This document shows positions 1-11,446 of a stretch of DNA of 64,000 nucleotides, in pieces. Both the position numbers and the translations under genes were made by a program. Position 1 is the first letter of the stretch; each line of letters opens with the position of its first letter. The notes under the pieces are model-generated. The model ran no database searches and was not told the origin of the DNA. It saw nothing but the letters and a program-made list of their open reading frames with translations. Source of the DNA: Phyllostachys edulis (Eukaryota > Streptophyta > Magnoliopsida > Poales > Poaceae); NCBI GenBank assembly GCA_036346405.1, contig CM070562.1:107336999-107400998 (forward strand), written 5' to 3'.

Positions 1-246
1 GCGTGGCCCTAGAATTGTCCTAAGGACTTATTTTCAAAAACAAAAGCTATTTTGAGTCTGTCGAGTCATTCTCAACCTTTCTCTTTAAAATGTTTACTAA
101 CTTAACTCTTTCTCAAAATTTTAGATGGTTTGAAATCTGGGACGCTACTTTCCACGGAGCCTTTCTCGAAATCGGGCGGGAGATACTTTGGGAAATGATG
201 CAACACAGGTTCTGGGAAGAGGCCAACTTTCCAGGATTCAAGTACT

Positions 247-627
247 GTGGAAGGACAACAGCTGTGGAGAGTAGAGGTGCTCATCTACTCCAACCTTGCA
301 CCGGACACCGTCTTCCACGTCTTTGACGCTCCGATCCGGCGCGACGCCTTTGATGATGGCATGCAAGATGCGGCAAGAGAGGCAGTTCGCCACCTTCGCT
401 ACACCTACAATCATCGCCTTCATGGCACCGGGTTTCATTATTACCCGATGCACATTCCAACCCGGCTAGACAGTACTTTCAACTCCGTTAGAGACGAAGA
501 TTCCCCCGAACTGACACACCAGGTGGATCTGGCTAAGGCTTTGGATTACGCCTACGGAAACACCTTGAATGACCTGTTCACCGCTCAGAACAGACTACAA
601 GAAGCTGAAGAGAAGTCAAGATCGTAA
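247..627 (+). CDS. Leader ORF upstream of gag (ORF0-like), unknown function
   Basis: A 126-codon open frame between the missing 5' LTR and gag. The product is acidic and hydrophilic with no signal peptide, membrane segment or motif I recognise. A stretch around residues 20-60 (VFHVFDAPIRRDAFDDGMQD, then an H-R-L-H-G-T-G-F-H-Y-Y-P run) looks like folded protein rather than random translation. Extra ORFs at this place are known in some long-LTR rice gypsy elements. I do not know the function. The frame is open upstream of the ATG at 247, so the true start is uncertain. Confidence 0.5.
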   Translation: MEGQQLWRVEVLIYSNLAPDTVFHVFDAPIRRDAFDDGMQDAAREAVRHLRYTYNHRLHGTGFHYYPMHIPTRLDSTFNSVRDEDSPELTHQVDLAKALDYAYGNTLNDLFTAQNRLQEAEEKSRS

Positions 628-902
628 TCATGAACTAGCTAGCTACAAGGTGGCAGGCTAGCCCAGTGCACCAGATTATACCCCTAGTACCCCATAGTTA
701 TTATCTTCCCTTTAGTTCGATCTTTAGTTGCGAATTATGAGCTACTAATCCCTTGTGGTAGCCATAATCTTGAATAAAATAAATTAATAAAAGGATTTCT
801 TGAAAATTTGCTTTTTGTCTTGTATGCTCTTTGTGTTCTTGGGCTATTAGAATTTACCTCTCCCTATCTGTCTACTTCTCCTAATCTTTGGAGTTCTAGC
901 AG

Positions 903-1906
903 ATGGTGACCACCCGTACCGGCAGTGGCAGTGTCCGAGGTCGGGGCAACGAAGACGCAGATTACCAGGAGGATCCCGTGCAGCAACCACCACCGCCACC
1001 AGCTGAAGGACCAGATTGGCGTCAGATGATGGAAAACCAGAATCATCTGATTAACCTCCTAGCTCAGTCCCTCAACAGCGTGCAGAATGTGCAGGCAACA
1101 GCTCGGACTGCACCACCACCTCCACCCGCGCAGAGATTGACCATGGCAGATTTCATGCGTATGCGCCCACCGACCTTCTCCGAGTACCAGAGCCGATGGA
1201 TGCCGATGATGGATCGTGCTATCGGAAGAAGCTGGATATCACTCGATGTCTTGATCGTGAGAGAGTCTGTTTGCCTCTCACCGACTCACCGGTCCCTTGA
1301 TCGTAATGGTGGGATAACTACAACATCTCTCATCGATGCGCAGACTATCTCTTGGGAGGAGTTTGTGCGGGCTTTCCGCCATGCACATATTCCCGCGGGG
1401 ATAATGACCCTGAAGAAGAAAGAGTTCCACGCGCTCAAACAAGGCAACCGCACAGTGGGTGAATACCTGCACAAGTTCAACCAGCTTGCTCGCTATGCCC
1501 CAGCAGACGTGGCTAGTGATGAAGAAAGGCAGGAAAGGTTCATGGATGGTTTGAACGATGAGATCTCAGTTCAGCTGGTCTCCAATGACTACACTGACTT
1601 CCAGCAGTTAGTGAATAAAGCTTTTCGCCAGGAGGCCAAACATCTGCAGATGGAGAACCGCAAGCGGAGGATGGCCGCTCAGAAGTTCAACTCTGGAGGG
1701 CAACCCAAGCCTCGCTTTGCTCAGCCTCAGCCACCTCAGAGTGGAAGGTTCCAGTCCTCTACACCCGAGCTCGACGCAAGACAGCAGCGCCAACTCTTCC
1801 GCCGCAACAATGCATCTGCGAGCGGTTTAAGAAGAACCCAACGTCGGCGGCAGGAGTGACATGCTTCCATTGTAACGAGGCTGGACATTATGCAAACAAA
1901 TGCCGA
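903..1906 (+). pseudogene. Ty3/gypsy gag (capsid plus CCHC zinc knuckle), frameshifted
   Basis: The frame 903-1859 carries a proline-rich N-terminus and then a Retrotrans_gag capsid core at about residues 155-245 (SWEEFVRAF, then GNRTVGEYLHKF and ERFMDGLNDEI). Residues 100-150 do not look like gag and probably result from compensating frameshifts. The zinc knuckle (C-F-H-C-...-GHYANKC) is encoded at about 1865-1906 in another frame, just after the stop at 1857-1859, so at least one more frameshift separates capsid from nucleocapsid. It would encode the structural protein of the retrotransposon particle but is not functional as it stands. Confidence 0.85.
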
Positions 1907-2080
1907 AGAGACGGCGATCGCGACACCGGCCGAGCCAAGATCGGGGAGTACGCCACGGCGCACCCCAAAGCCGGCGGGCGATTCCCGAAGGGCGTGTGAA
2001 TCACGTCACACAGAGGAAGCTCAGCAAAGACACAGACGTCGTCACGGTGCGTTTCTTGTTAATTCGATACCGACGATCGA

Positions 2081-5000
2081 TTGCATTTTGATTCCGGAGC
2101 TTCGCATTCTTTTGTATCCAATAAGTTTGTGGGCAAAAATGGGTTACCTATTTCTCCATTAAGTAATCCTATGATAATCCATTCCCCGGGCTCAGAAATG
2201 AGAACCAGTTCTCTATGCCCGAATCTTACCCTGGAGATATCCGGAGTGTCCTTCATGGCAGACTTGATAGTCTTGCATTCTCAAGGTCTGGATGTAATAC
2301 TTGGAATGGACTGGCTAGCCAAGAATCAAGGACGGATAGATTGTGCCAATAGGTCTATTACTCTCACTAACGAGGAAGGAGTCACAGTTGAATTCAAGCC
2401 CAAGACCTGCATCGGAGGAAGTTCCATTCTGACCAGCTTGAAGGAGTTAAAGCTTGAAGATATACCAGTGGTGCAAGAATTCCCGGATGTCTTTCCTGAT
2501 GATTTACCCGGCATGCCACCGGACAGGGACATAATGTTCTTAATTGACTTAGTCCCAGGGACCGCTCCAATCTCGAAGCGACCCTACAGAATGCCGGCTA
2601 ATGAATTGGCAGAGATGAAGAAACAAATTGAAGAGTTGCGGAGCAAGGGATATATTCGGCCAAGTTCATCACCTGGGGCACCAAGATCTTGTTTGTCAAG
2701 AAGAAAGACAACGGTATGAGGATGTGTGTGGATTATAGGTCACTCAATGAAGTGACAATCAAGAACAAGTACCGCTACCTAGGATTGATGATCATTCGAT
2801 CAACCGAAAGGAGCAAGTGTATTCTCGAAGATCGATTTGAGATCGGCTATCATCAAGCGAAGATCGGACGGAAGATATCCCAAGCGGCTTTCACCACGGA
2901 TATGGACTATCGAGTTCTGATAATGTCTTTCGGTTTGTGAAGCATACGCTTACTTCATGAATATGATGAACAAAGTGTTCATGGAATTCTTGGATAAGTT
3001 TGTGGTTGTTTTCATCGATGACATCCTAGTCTATTCGAAGAATGAAGAAGAACATGAGGACCACCTCAGATTGATTTTGGGAAAACTCAGGGAGAACCAG
3101 CTTTATGCCAAATTCAGCAAGTGCGAATTTTGGCTAAGTCAAGTGGCATTCCTTGGACATATTGTGTCAGCAGGAGGAGTTCTTAGTAGATCGACCAAAG
3201 TCGGCGATAATGGATTGGAAACAACCCAAGTCTGTCACAGAGGTGAGAAGTTTCCTTGGATTGGCTGGGTATTACCGCAGATTCATTGAAGGTTTCTCCA
3301 AGTTAGCAAGACCAATGACTCAACTACTGAAGAAGGAGAAGAAATTTGAATGGACAGATGCTTGCGAGGAGAGTTTCCAAGAGCTGAAGTCGAGACTAGT
3401 TTCAGCACCTGTGTTGGTCCTACCCGATATTCATAAAGATTTTGTGATTTTCTGCGACGCCTCTCGTCAGGGACTTCGGTTGCGTATTGATGTAGGAGGC
3501 AAAGTCGTATCTTATGCATCTCGGCGATTGAGGCCACACGAAGAAATTATCAACCCATGACACAGAGTTAGCGGCGATTGTACATGCATTGAAGATCTGG
3601 CGGCATTATCTCATTGGTAACCGCTGTGAGGTTTTCACGGATCATAAGAGTCTGAAGTACATCTTTACGCAGTCTGACCTTAATCTCCGTCAGAGAAGAT
3701 GGCTAGAATTAATAAAGGATTATGACCTTGGGATTCATTATCATCAAGACAAGGCAAATGTGGTTGCAGATGCCACGAGTAGAAAAGCGTATTGCAATAC
3801 CCTCTTGGTTGGAAGAATCGGCCCGAGTTATATGAAGAATTGAAGCATCCGAACACGGAGATTGTTGAGCAAGGATGTGTGAATGCCCGAAGTCAATCAA
3901 CACTTGAGTCGGATCAAAGAAAAGCAATTAGAAGATGAAGACATCAAGGAGATCAAGAAGAATATGAGAAGAGGCAAAGCTTGATTCACGAAGATGAGGA
4001 AGGAGCGATGTGGTTGGAAACCGCATCGTGTACTGCACAGCAGGATTTAAAGCAGTCGATTCTGAAGGAAGCCCATGAGTCGCCTTATTCCATTCACCCT
4101 GGCAGTACCAAGATGTATTAGGATCTTAAGGGAAGATATTGGTGGGTCAGCATGAAGCGGGAAATTGCTGAGTACGTAGCCCGTTGTGATGTTTGTCAGC
4201 GAGTCAAAGCAGAACATCAAAGACCCGCTGGTTTGTTGCAACCATTACCGATCCCCGAGTGGAAGTGGGAAGAAGTTGGTATGGATTTCATCACCGGACT
4301 TCCTAGGACTCAGACGGGATGTGATTCCATCTGGGTGATAATTGATCGGTTAACAAAAGTAGCGCATTTCCTTCCAGTCAAGACCACCTACAGATGTAGC
4401 AAGTTAGCAGAGTTATATATGGCTAAGATCGTTTGTCTGCATGGAGTACCCAAGAAGATCGTGTCCGACAGAGGATCACAGTTTACGTTAAGATTTTGGC
4501 GATGCGCATGAAGCTTTGGGAACCAGACTTAATTTGACCTTGCATATCATCCGCAGACGGATGGCGGACGAACGAGTCAACCAAATCCTTGAAGACATGC
4601 TTGAACTGCGCCTTGGATTACGGAAAGAGTTGGGACAAGAATCGCCCTATGCGAGTTTTTAGTATAACAATAGCTACCAAGCCGGTCTTGAGATGTCCCC
4701 ATTTGAGGCTTTGTATGGCAGGAAATGCAGAACTCCGCTTCTATGGGATGAAGTAGGAGAGCATCAGTTCTTTGGGCCAGAGTTGATCAAAGAAGCTGAA
4801 AGCAAGGTTAAAGCAATAAGAGAACATCTGAAAGTAGCTCAAACCCGACAGAAGAGTTATGCTGATAATCGTCGGTGAGATTTGACCTTTGCAGAAGGAG
4901 ATTTTGTTTATCTCAGAGTTACTCCACTCCGAGGAGTTAGAAGGTTCCGGACCAAAGGAAAACTTGCACCCAGGTTTGTGGGACCTTACAAGATTTTGGC

Positions 5001-5346
5001 AAGAAGAGGTGAAGTTGCATATCAGCTTGAGCTACCATCATCTCTGTCCGCTGTACACAATGTCTTCCATGTTTCACAGCTAAAGAAGTGCCTTCGAGTG
5101 CCTGAAGATCAGACCCCCCTGGAAAGCATTGAGCTTCAAGAAGACCTCACTTATGTGGAGCAACCGATCAAGATTCTAGACGTCGCCGAGCGTGTCACAC
5201 GGAACAAGATCATCCGTTCATACAAAGTCCAGTGGAGCCACCACCCGGAAAGTGAAGCCACTTGGGAGCGAGAAGAAGATATTAAAGCGGGATATCCCCA
5301 TCTTCTTGCCGGTCAATCCACGAATCTCGGGTCGAGATTCCCTTAA
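2081..5346 (+). pseudogene. Ty3/gypsy pol: protease, RT, RNase H, integrase, chromodomain; multiply broken
   Basis: Fragments in gypsy order are readable. The aspartic protease is at about 2081-2400 (FDSGASHSFVS, later VILGMDWLAKN). RT begins at about 2470 and continues in another frame with [19 protein letters not shown] (2689 on) and the catalytic [11 protein letters not shown] at about 3010-3045. RNase H follows ([11 protein letters not shown], about 3440) and [11 protein letters not shown] (about 3630). The integrase zinc region and core lie at about 4150-4500 (CDVCQRVKAEHQRP, GMDFITGLP, HGVPKKIVSDRG). The last frame (4882-5346) ends with a chromodomain-like segment (YKVQWSHHPESEATWEREED). 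At least five frame changes or stops separate the parts, so no polyprotein can be made. It belongs to the element spanning 1-8780. Confidence 0.9.
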
Positions 5347-5353
5347 GGGGAGG
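5345..5353 (+). other. Polypurine tract of the gypsy element
   Basis: AAGGGGAGG lies two bases before the TGTAACAACCC that opens the 3' LTR at 5356. This is where plus-strand DNA synthesis is primed in LTR retrotransposons. Confidence 0.75.
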
Positions 5354-5355
5354 TT

Positions 5356-8300
5356 TGTAACAACCCAAAATTTCAAATTTGGATTTAAGTTTAAAACTTA
5401 TTTGAATTTGTGAATTTTACGCAAATTAAAAACTATTGTTTAACTTGTTGAAAGCCAAAAAGAAATTTCAATTCAAAATCCATTATCAACTTTAAGTTAC
5501 ATTTTTTATTTAAGTCCGAATAATTCTAGAGTCATCGAGAAATTTTCCTAGGATTTTTAGAATTTATCGCTATTTTCTAGAGCTTAATTGAATTAATCGG
5601 AATATTTAAAATAGGAAATCAAAAGAAAATCCCAAAAAGTGTATGGGCGAAACCCAGCGGCCCATCTCCTTTTCACCATGGCTTGACCAAGCCGCCCACC
5701 CGCGCCCATCTCCTCATCCCCTCCTCTCTCTCCGCCCTTCATCGCCCGTCCAAGCGGCTCCTTTGCAACCGCGTCGCTCGATTCACCACGACCGTCCGAT
5801 GCAAATCCGAGGAACCCCGCCGCTTCGTCCTCCTCGTCTCCGTCTTCCTCGCGACGATTGGACCACGTCGCCGCCGCCATTTTCACACTCGGTTAAGCGA
5901 ACGGCGCCCCGCCTCGCGGTCCCTCGCGGCGTGTCTGCGAATCGCGCCTCACGCCGCCACGATCCCCACCTCTCCCCCTCTTCTCGCGCGTGTGCCACTA
6001 AGCGCAACCGCCGCCCATGACCGCCACCTCCTTCACGCCGATTCGGACCTCCGGCCCCTATAAAGGAGCATCGGGGCGCTCCTCGCCCTCTCCAACGCCG
6101 CTCTCGCCCCCTATTTCCCCTGCTTTGGCGTATTTTGGATTTTCTCGCCGCCGGCGAGGAGCTCCAAATCGTCGATTCGCCGCCTCGGTCAACTCGCGTC
6201 GTCGCCGCCGCCAGATTAGACTTCGCCAGTGAGGCCGCTGGCTAGTGCCCACCAGCGTCGCCAGAGCTCCACGGAACCCCGCCTTCATCGTCGACCCAGC
6301 GCCGCCGTCGCTCAAGCTTCGCCGCCACGCCGTTTCGCCGCCTCCTCGCGTGTCTCGGTGAGCATCCTACTCGGCGTTGCGCCTCGTTCTGTTGAGCCCA
6401 CCCACACGTCTCGCCGTGGCGCGTAGCGCCGGCGAGGCCGCCACCGCCGACCACCGCGCCGTTCTTGTTGGCGTGGCGTGCCATGTGCCGCCACCTCGGC
6501 GCCACGCCATCGATCCACGTGGCCGCCTCGTGGCCGCCCGCGTCGATCTTGCGCGACGCGACCTCACCCGTGAGCCAAGCCGTGGGCCAAGTCCATATGG
6601 ACACGGTCAGCGACACAAGGGCCCCGCATGTCGCTTTTTTTTTTTAAAAAAAATTTGAAAACCAGTATTGTTGTCGACATTATGCGATAAATGGATTTCC
6701 TTTGGAAATTTAAATCAAGAAATTGTTTAAATTGGCAGATTCAGTTTAAAATTTGGAAAATTCATATCTTTAGATTCCTAACTTCAAATTGAGTGAATCC
6801 AACTTGAAAATCTTATAAAATTATTGTCTAGCTAAATAAAATATAAGAATCTCCTCTGGAATTAGTTTAAATTGTCATTTTTAAATTCAAAACTATTTAA
6901 ATTGCAAAGTTAAGATATAAACTTGTAAAATTCATAAATTTTGATCCCTAATTCCAAATTAGATGATTCAAATTGCTAAATTCATGGAAAATTGTTATCT
7001 ATCTAAATAAAATATAATGATTCAATTTAGAGTTCAGTTTAGTACTGCTTTAGAATTTAGAATTTCATTTAAATCCAAATTTAGGATAAAATTGGTAAAA
7101 TTCATAACTCTGTTTTACAACTCCAAATTTAGTGAATTAAATTTCTAAAATCTTATAAAAAGATTATCTAGCCTAATAAATTAAAATTAGTTTATTTGGA
7201 GTTAGCCTAATTTATCTCTTTGTGTTTATTTGAGTTTCTTTTGATTGTTCGTAATTCCACGTTTAGATTACTTACGATTAAAATTTGATTCTTAGAAGAA
7301 TTAGAATTTCAAGACTTCAGCGAAGGCAAGTTACACTTTGACCATGTTGCACCTACTATTTTAAAGTTATTTAATTCAGTTTTTAAATTATTATTGCATG
7401 CATATTTTTAGTCAATTATTTTAATACCGTGTTTAAATGCTTAGTTATTCCAATTGTTATTGTATGTCCAATTTTGAATATTGAAATGTCATCCCTTGTC
7501 ACCATAGATAAATTGTTTGGAAATGCTTAGCAAATGCTTAGACCATGATTTGATTTTGGGAGGATTTAGCCAAACCATTACAAAATTGTTTAAAATTAAA
7601 TCTATGGTATTGTTTTACCATGGAGAATTTGTAAAGGTGGTTTTTACTTAAATAAAATCAAAATGGTTTGGACTTGGGCGAAACGGATGAATGGTGGGTG
7701 CAGGTTTATGCACGGGTTTAATCTGGTTAGAATTAACACCGTGGTTTGATTTTGAACAGCCCAAGTCGATTAAGGACCGGTCTTGGGCCGCATCTTGCTA
7801 TGCCTTACCGTACCACCACACGTCTTGTCTGGGCAAGACTTGGCTTAATAATTTGGGATACCTCGTGGATATTCGTGCCATTTTGTATGAGTGGGTGTTG
7901 GATAGATGTAGTCCCACTGGCGCAAGAGGGGCTCGGGAGGATGGATAGTCCAATGGAAGCGAAACCTTAGCGGGCATGAGTTCTTTGGGGTAGATCATTG
8001 TAACGACCGTGATATTTGCTTTGTCACGCCTTAGGAAGCGTGGATTGGCCGACACAAGGAGCAAAATATCTCGTGTGGGTAAAGCTGTACAAACTCTGCG
8101 AGTAGAAAACTATTGAATAGCAGCGTCATGATCATGGACATGCTAGCAAAGCCACTTTGAGTTAGACTTGTTTTTGGTTTTAAAATGATTTCAACAGATG
8201 TTTTCGGGATGGTTAGTCTGTGGGGAAAAATTAGGCGGTTAGCCATTGTGATTGGAGGATATCCATCACCTTTGTTGGAGGTTATCCACATTGTACAATT

Positions 8301-8780
8301 GTCATTTAAATTATGATTTTAAATACTCTATGAAAATGGCCTTGCAATCTATTATGATTATTTGAACTAAAACCGCTGCCACATAAAATAACCCGCCAAT
8401 ATCCTTTGTTTACCTTATGCATGCATTACAAATTCCATATTGGGTGTAACTTGCGAGCACGGTAGTTGTGCTCATGCTTGCTTTATGCAACAAAAATTTC
8501 AGGAGAAGACTACTATCAGGACGGTGAGGACACCGGCGCCTAGGCTACGCCCCCAGACGATTGCCTGTGGCGGATCGTGCTGGCCTACTACTATCTTTTA
8601 TTTCCGCTGTGTTATTTACTTCTTTATTTGGCTTCATGCCCAGTTGTATCGAACTCTGAATTACTATTAATGAAATGCGAGACTTGGTTATGTTATCATT
8701 TTTGTAACTGTGTACACCGGAAATCCTGGACTGGTGTATGAACACAGAGGGTTCGGGATCTTTCGTTCCCGGGTCCGACA
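5356..8780 (+). repeat. 3' LTR of gypsy element, 3,425 bp
   Basis: It opens with TGTAACAACCC just after the polypurine tract and closes with GGGTCCGACA at 8780, immediately before sequence that matches the copia LTR. The TG...CA ends and the abrupt junction support these limits. Inside are an AT-rich 5' part, a strongly GC-rich block (about 5640-6625) that produces many spurious overlapping ORFs, a TATA-like CCTATAAAGGAG at about 6057-6068, and then a long AT-rich half. I see no gene within it. The partner LTR is left of the window, so divergence cannot be measured. Confidence 0.85.
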
Positions 8781-9433
8781 CCCAACGGCTAGTGCAGTGG
8801 GTGGAGGCTATAAATACCTCACCCACTGTAACTAGAAGTGTGGTTGAGCCTCATTTAACATCTCTTGAGCCCTTTGCATTGTTTCCTACTCATTGAGAGC
8901 ATTCATTTCCTTTTGCAAAGGTAGTTGAGGTTTTTTCAAGAGCATTTATTGAGTTTGATCATTGTGGCATTAGAGCGCTTTCAAGTGAAGATCTCTTGCT
9001 CTATTACTCTTGGAGATTGCCATCTCCTAGACGGCTTGGAGTTTGGTTCGGTGATCTTTTCAAAGGAGATTGTGAGAAGGCCTGGGCATTTGTGAAGGTT
9101 GGAGCTCGCCTATCCAGAGAAGAGAAGAGCTACCACTAGTGATCGAGGGAAGGCTTAATTTGTGGAGCCGGCTTGAGTTGATCAAGATTCCTCAACGTGG
9201 ATTAGTGAAGACCGGCAAGTCTTCGATACCACAGGAAAAACTTCATTGTGTCATTGTGGTTATTTCTAGTCTTTACATTTCGCATTTATATTTCTAGCTT
9301 GTCTATTGTGGTAAATTGCTTAGCTAGAATTATATCTTGTTTAGACTAAGTTAATAATTGGCTAAAATTATTAAATTGTTGAAAAGTTTAAAAACCTCCT
9401 ATTCACCCCCCTCTGGTTATCCTTGATCCTACA
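8781..9433 (+). repeat. 5' LTR of copia element, 3' portion only
   Basis: It aligns with 19,232-19,890 from CGGCTAGTG through a TATA-like GGCTATAAATACC to the terminal CCTTGATCCTACA. Its left side is cut by the gypsy element at 8780/8781. A related minus-strand solo LTR (31,601-33,223) keeps the uninterrupted CCAACGGCTAG at this point, which shows that the break is an insertion site. Confidence 0.88.
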
Positions 9434-9435
9434 AG

Positions 9436-9447
9436 TGGTATCAGAGC
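9436..9447 (+). other. Primer-binding site (initiator tRNA-Met type)
   Basis: TGGTATCAGAGC begins two bases after the 5' LTR end. This is the standard complement to the 3' end of plant initiator tRNA-Met used by copia elements. Confidence 0.85.
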
Positions 9448-9493
9448 TTGGCCTCTCATTGATTTAGACTTAACCGTCTAAGAGAGAAAAGGA

Positions 9494-11417
9494 TGGCTAG
9501 TGAGGGAATTGCTATAGGAAAGGCTCCTCTTTGATGGCTCAAATTATGCTTATTGGAAAATTAAAATGTCAATTTATTTAAAGGCTATGAGTCCGAGAAT
9601 TTGGAAAATCGTAAATGAGGGTTCGTCATGCCTCCTAATCCACTACTCCCCACTTGAGCAAGAGGAGCGTAATGCTCATTTAGATGCCCAAGCTATGAGC
9701 GCTCTCTTTGGCGCTTTGAGCGGATGAGTTCAATAGAGTGAGCAACTTAGAAACCGCTCATGATATTTGGACCACCTCTCGAAATCCATGAGGAACATCC
9801 ACGGTCAAAGAAGCCAAATTGCATAAACTTGATTAAATATGAGACATTCATAATGTTACCTCATGAAAACATCAATGAGATGTATTCAAGACTCAACAAC
9901 ATTGTGAATGAGCTCAAAGGCCTTGGGACTAACCTTCTTGATGTTGATATTGTCCGCAAGATGCTTAGGGCTCTTCGGATAAATATGAGACGTTGGTGGC
10001 GTTATTTCTCAACTCGCCCGAGTTGCCAAGGATGACACCAGCGGGACTTTTGGGCAACCTCATCACAAATGAGTTGTTCAAAAAGGACAAAGAAAAGCTT
10101 TTGGAGACATCATCCTCAAAGAAGAAAATTACCGCTTTCAAAGCCAATGCGGAATCTAGTGATGATGAGGATGAAGAAGAAGACTCCGACGAGGAGTATG
10201 CACTCCTTGTGAGAAGAATGAAGAGCGTCATGAAGAGGCGCCCCAATAGAAGCTATAACTTTGACAAGTTCAAGAAGGGGCAATCCTCAAATGATAAGAA
10301 GAGATATAGCAATATTCGATGCTATAATTGTGAAGAAAAGGGGTACATTGCCTCTCGTTGCCCCGAAAAGAAGGATGACAAGGGCAAACCATTCAAGAAG
10401 AAGGAATACAATGGTAAAAAGAAGCTTTTCAAGAAGCTTCACAAGGATGGCAAGAATGAAGCTCACATTGGAGAGTGAGATTCAAATGATGAGTCAAGCG
10501 ACTCCGACTCCGACTCCGATGAGGAAGAGTCCCCCAAGAAGAAGGGACTTGTCGGCATCGCCATCAAGGAAGCTCTGTCACTATTCTTCACTCCTACTTA
10601 CCTTATGGCTAAAGGAGATAAGGTAAAATCCATTAATGGTGATGAACCAACTTATGATGAATTAATGGATATGCTTGATGAATTAAGCGAATATCTTGGA
10701 AAAGAAAAATCAAAATATAAGGTCTTAAATAAGGAATACAATTCTCTAAAAGATTCTTATAAGGAGTTAGAGGAAGCTCATAACTTGCTTAACCAAGAAT
10801 ATTCAAATAAATCTTGTTCTAGTGTAGGAATTACATGCAATATTGTTGATGAAATACCTAGTGTAGAAATTGCTAAGACTAGTGTATTTACTTCATGTGA
10901 TGACCTACTTGCAATGCCATGTTGCTCTAATATTGATGCTAATCATGATATTGTTGAGCAAAATGATGCAAAACTTGTTCATGAGAACTATGAACTAAAA
11001 GAACAAGTGACCAAGCTAAGCAAGAGTTTGGAAAGATGTTTCAAGGGTAAGGCCACTCTTGACAAACTTTTGAGTGAGCAAATATGTTCATTAAACAAGG
11101 AAGGACTTGGGTATGTGCCTAAGAAAGGTAAGAAGCCGATAAACAAGCCCACAAGATTTATGAGGCAAAATGGTATGTATTGCTATAAGTGCTGGGAAAT
11201 AGGACATATGCAACAAAATTGTCCTAAGGGTAAGGTTCCATCACTTGGTATATATGATTCATGCTATGTGCTTAAAAAGACTATGAATGTTAAAATAGTT
11301 GCTCATTTTATTGGCACTTCAATTTTAGGTGCTAAAAAGAATGCCATTTGGGTGCATAAATCCTTGGTTACTAACCTCCAAGGACCCAAACAAATTTGGG
11401 TACCTAAAAGAACTTGA
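9494..11417 (+). pseudogene. Copia gag with two zinc-knuckle regions, frameshifted
   Basis: Gag starts near ATGGCTAGTGAGGG (9494) but loses frame within about 15 codons. Further pieces lie at 9760-10035, 9993-10478 and 10,605-11,417. The second piece is rich in acidic and lysine residues and contains a knuckle CYNCEEKGYIASRC whose histidine position is tyrosine. The third piece has a long heptad-like, probably coiled-coil region (about residues 10-65 and 125-165) and a canonical CYKCWEIGHMQQNC knuckle at about 11,180-11,222. Long gag proteins with coiled coils are known for Sireviruses. It is not functional because of frameshifts and the stop near 10,478. Confidence 0.8.
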
Positions 11418-11446
11418 TTCTTGTTTTGTAGGTGAACTAAAAGACC

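Larger units (their letters stand above)
1..8780 (+). mobile_element. Ty3/gypsy LTR retrotransposon (chromodomain type), 5' LTR outside window
   Basis: A plus-strand gypsy element. The order seen is a small leader ORF, gag with a CCHC knuckle, aspartic protease, reverse transcriptase, RNase H, integrase, chromodomain-like tail, polypurine tract and a very long 3' LTR (5356-8780). This protease-RT-RNaseH-integrase order is diagnostic of Ty3/gypsy. The long LTR and extra leader ORF recall rice RIRE3/RIRE8-type elements (from memory). The right end falls exactly where the copia LTR sequence resumes, so this element was inserted into the 5' LTR of the copia element that follows. Its 5' LTR and primer-binding site lie left of the window. 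Frameshifts run through gag and pol. Confidence 0.93.

Noticed and set aside
5643..6658. Many overlapping Pro/Arg/Ala-rich ORFs on both strands
   Set aside because: They lie in the GC-rich block of the gypsy LTR. Composition alone keeps frames open; no motif, start context or conservation supports a gene.
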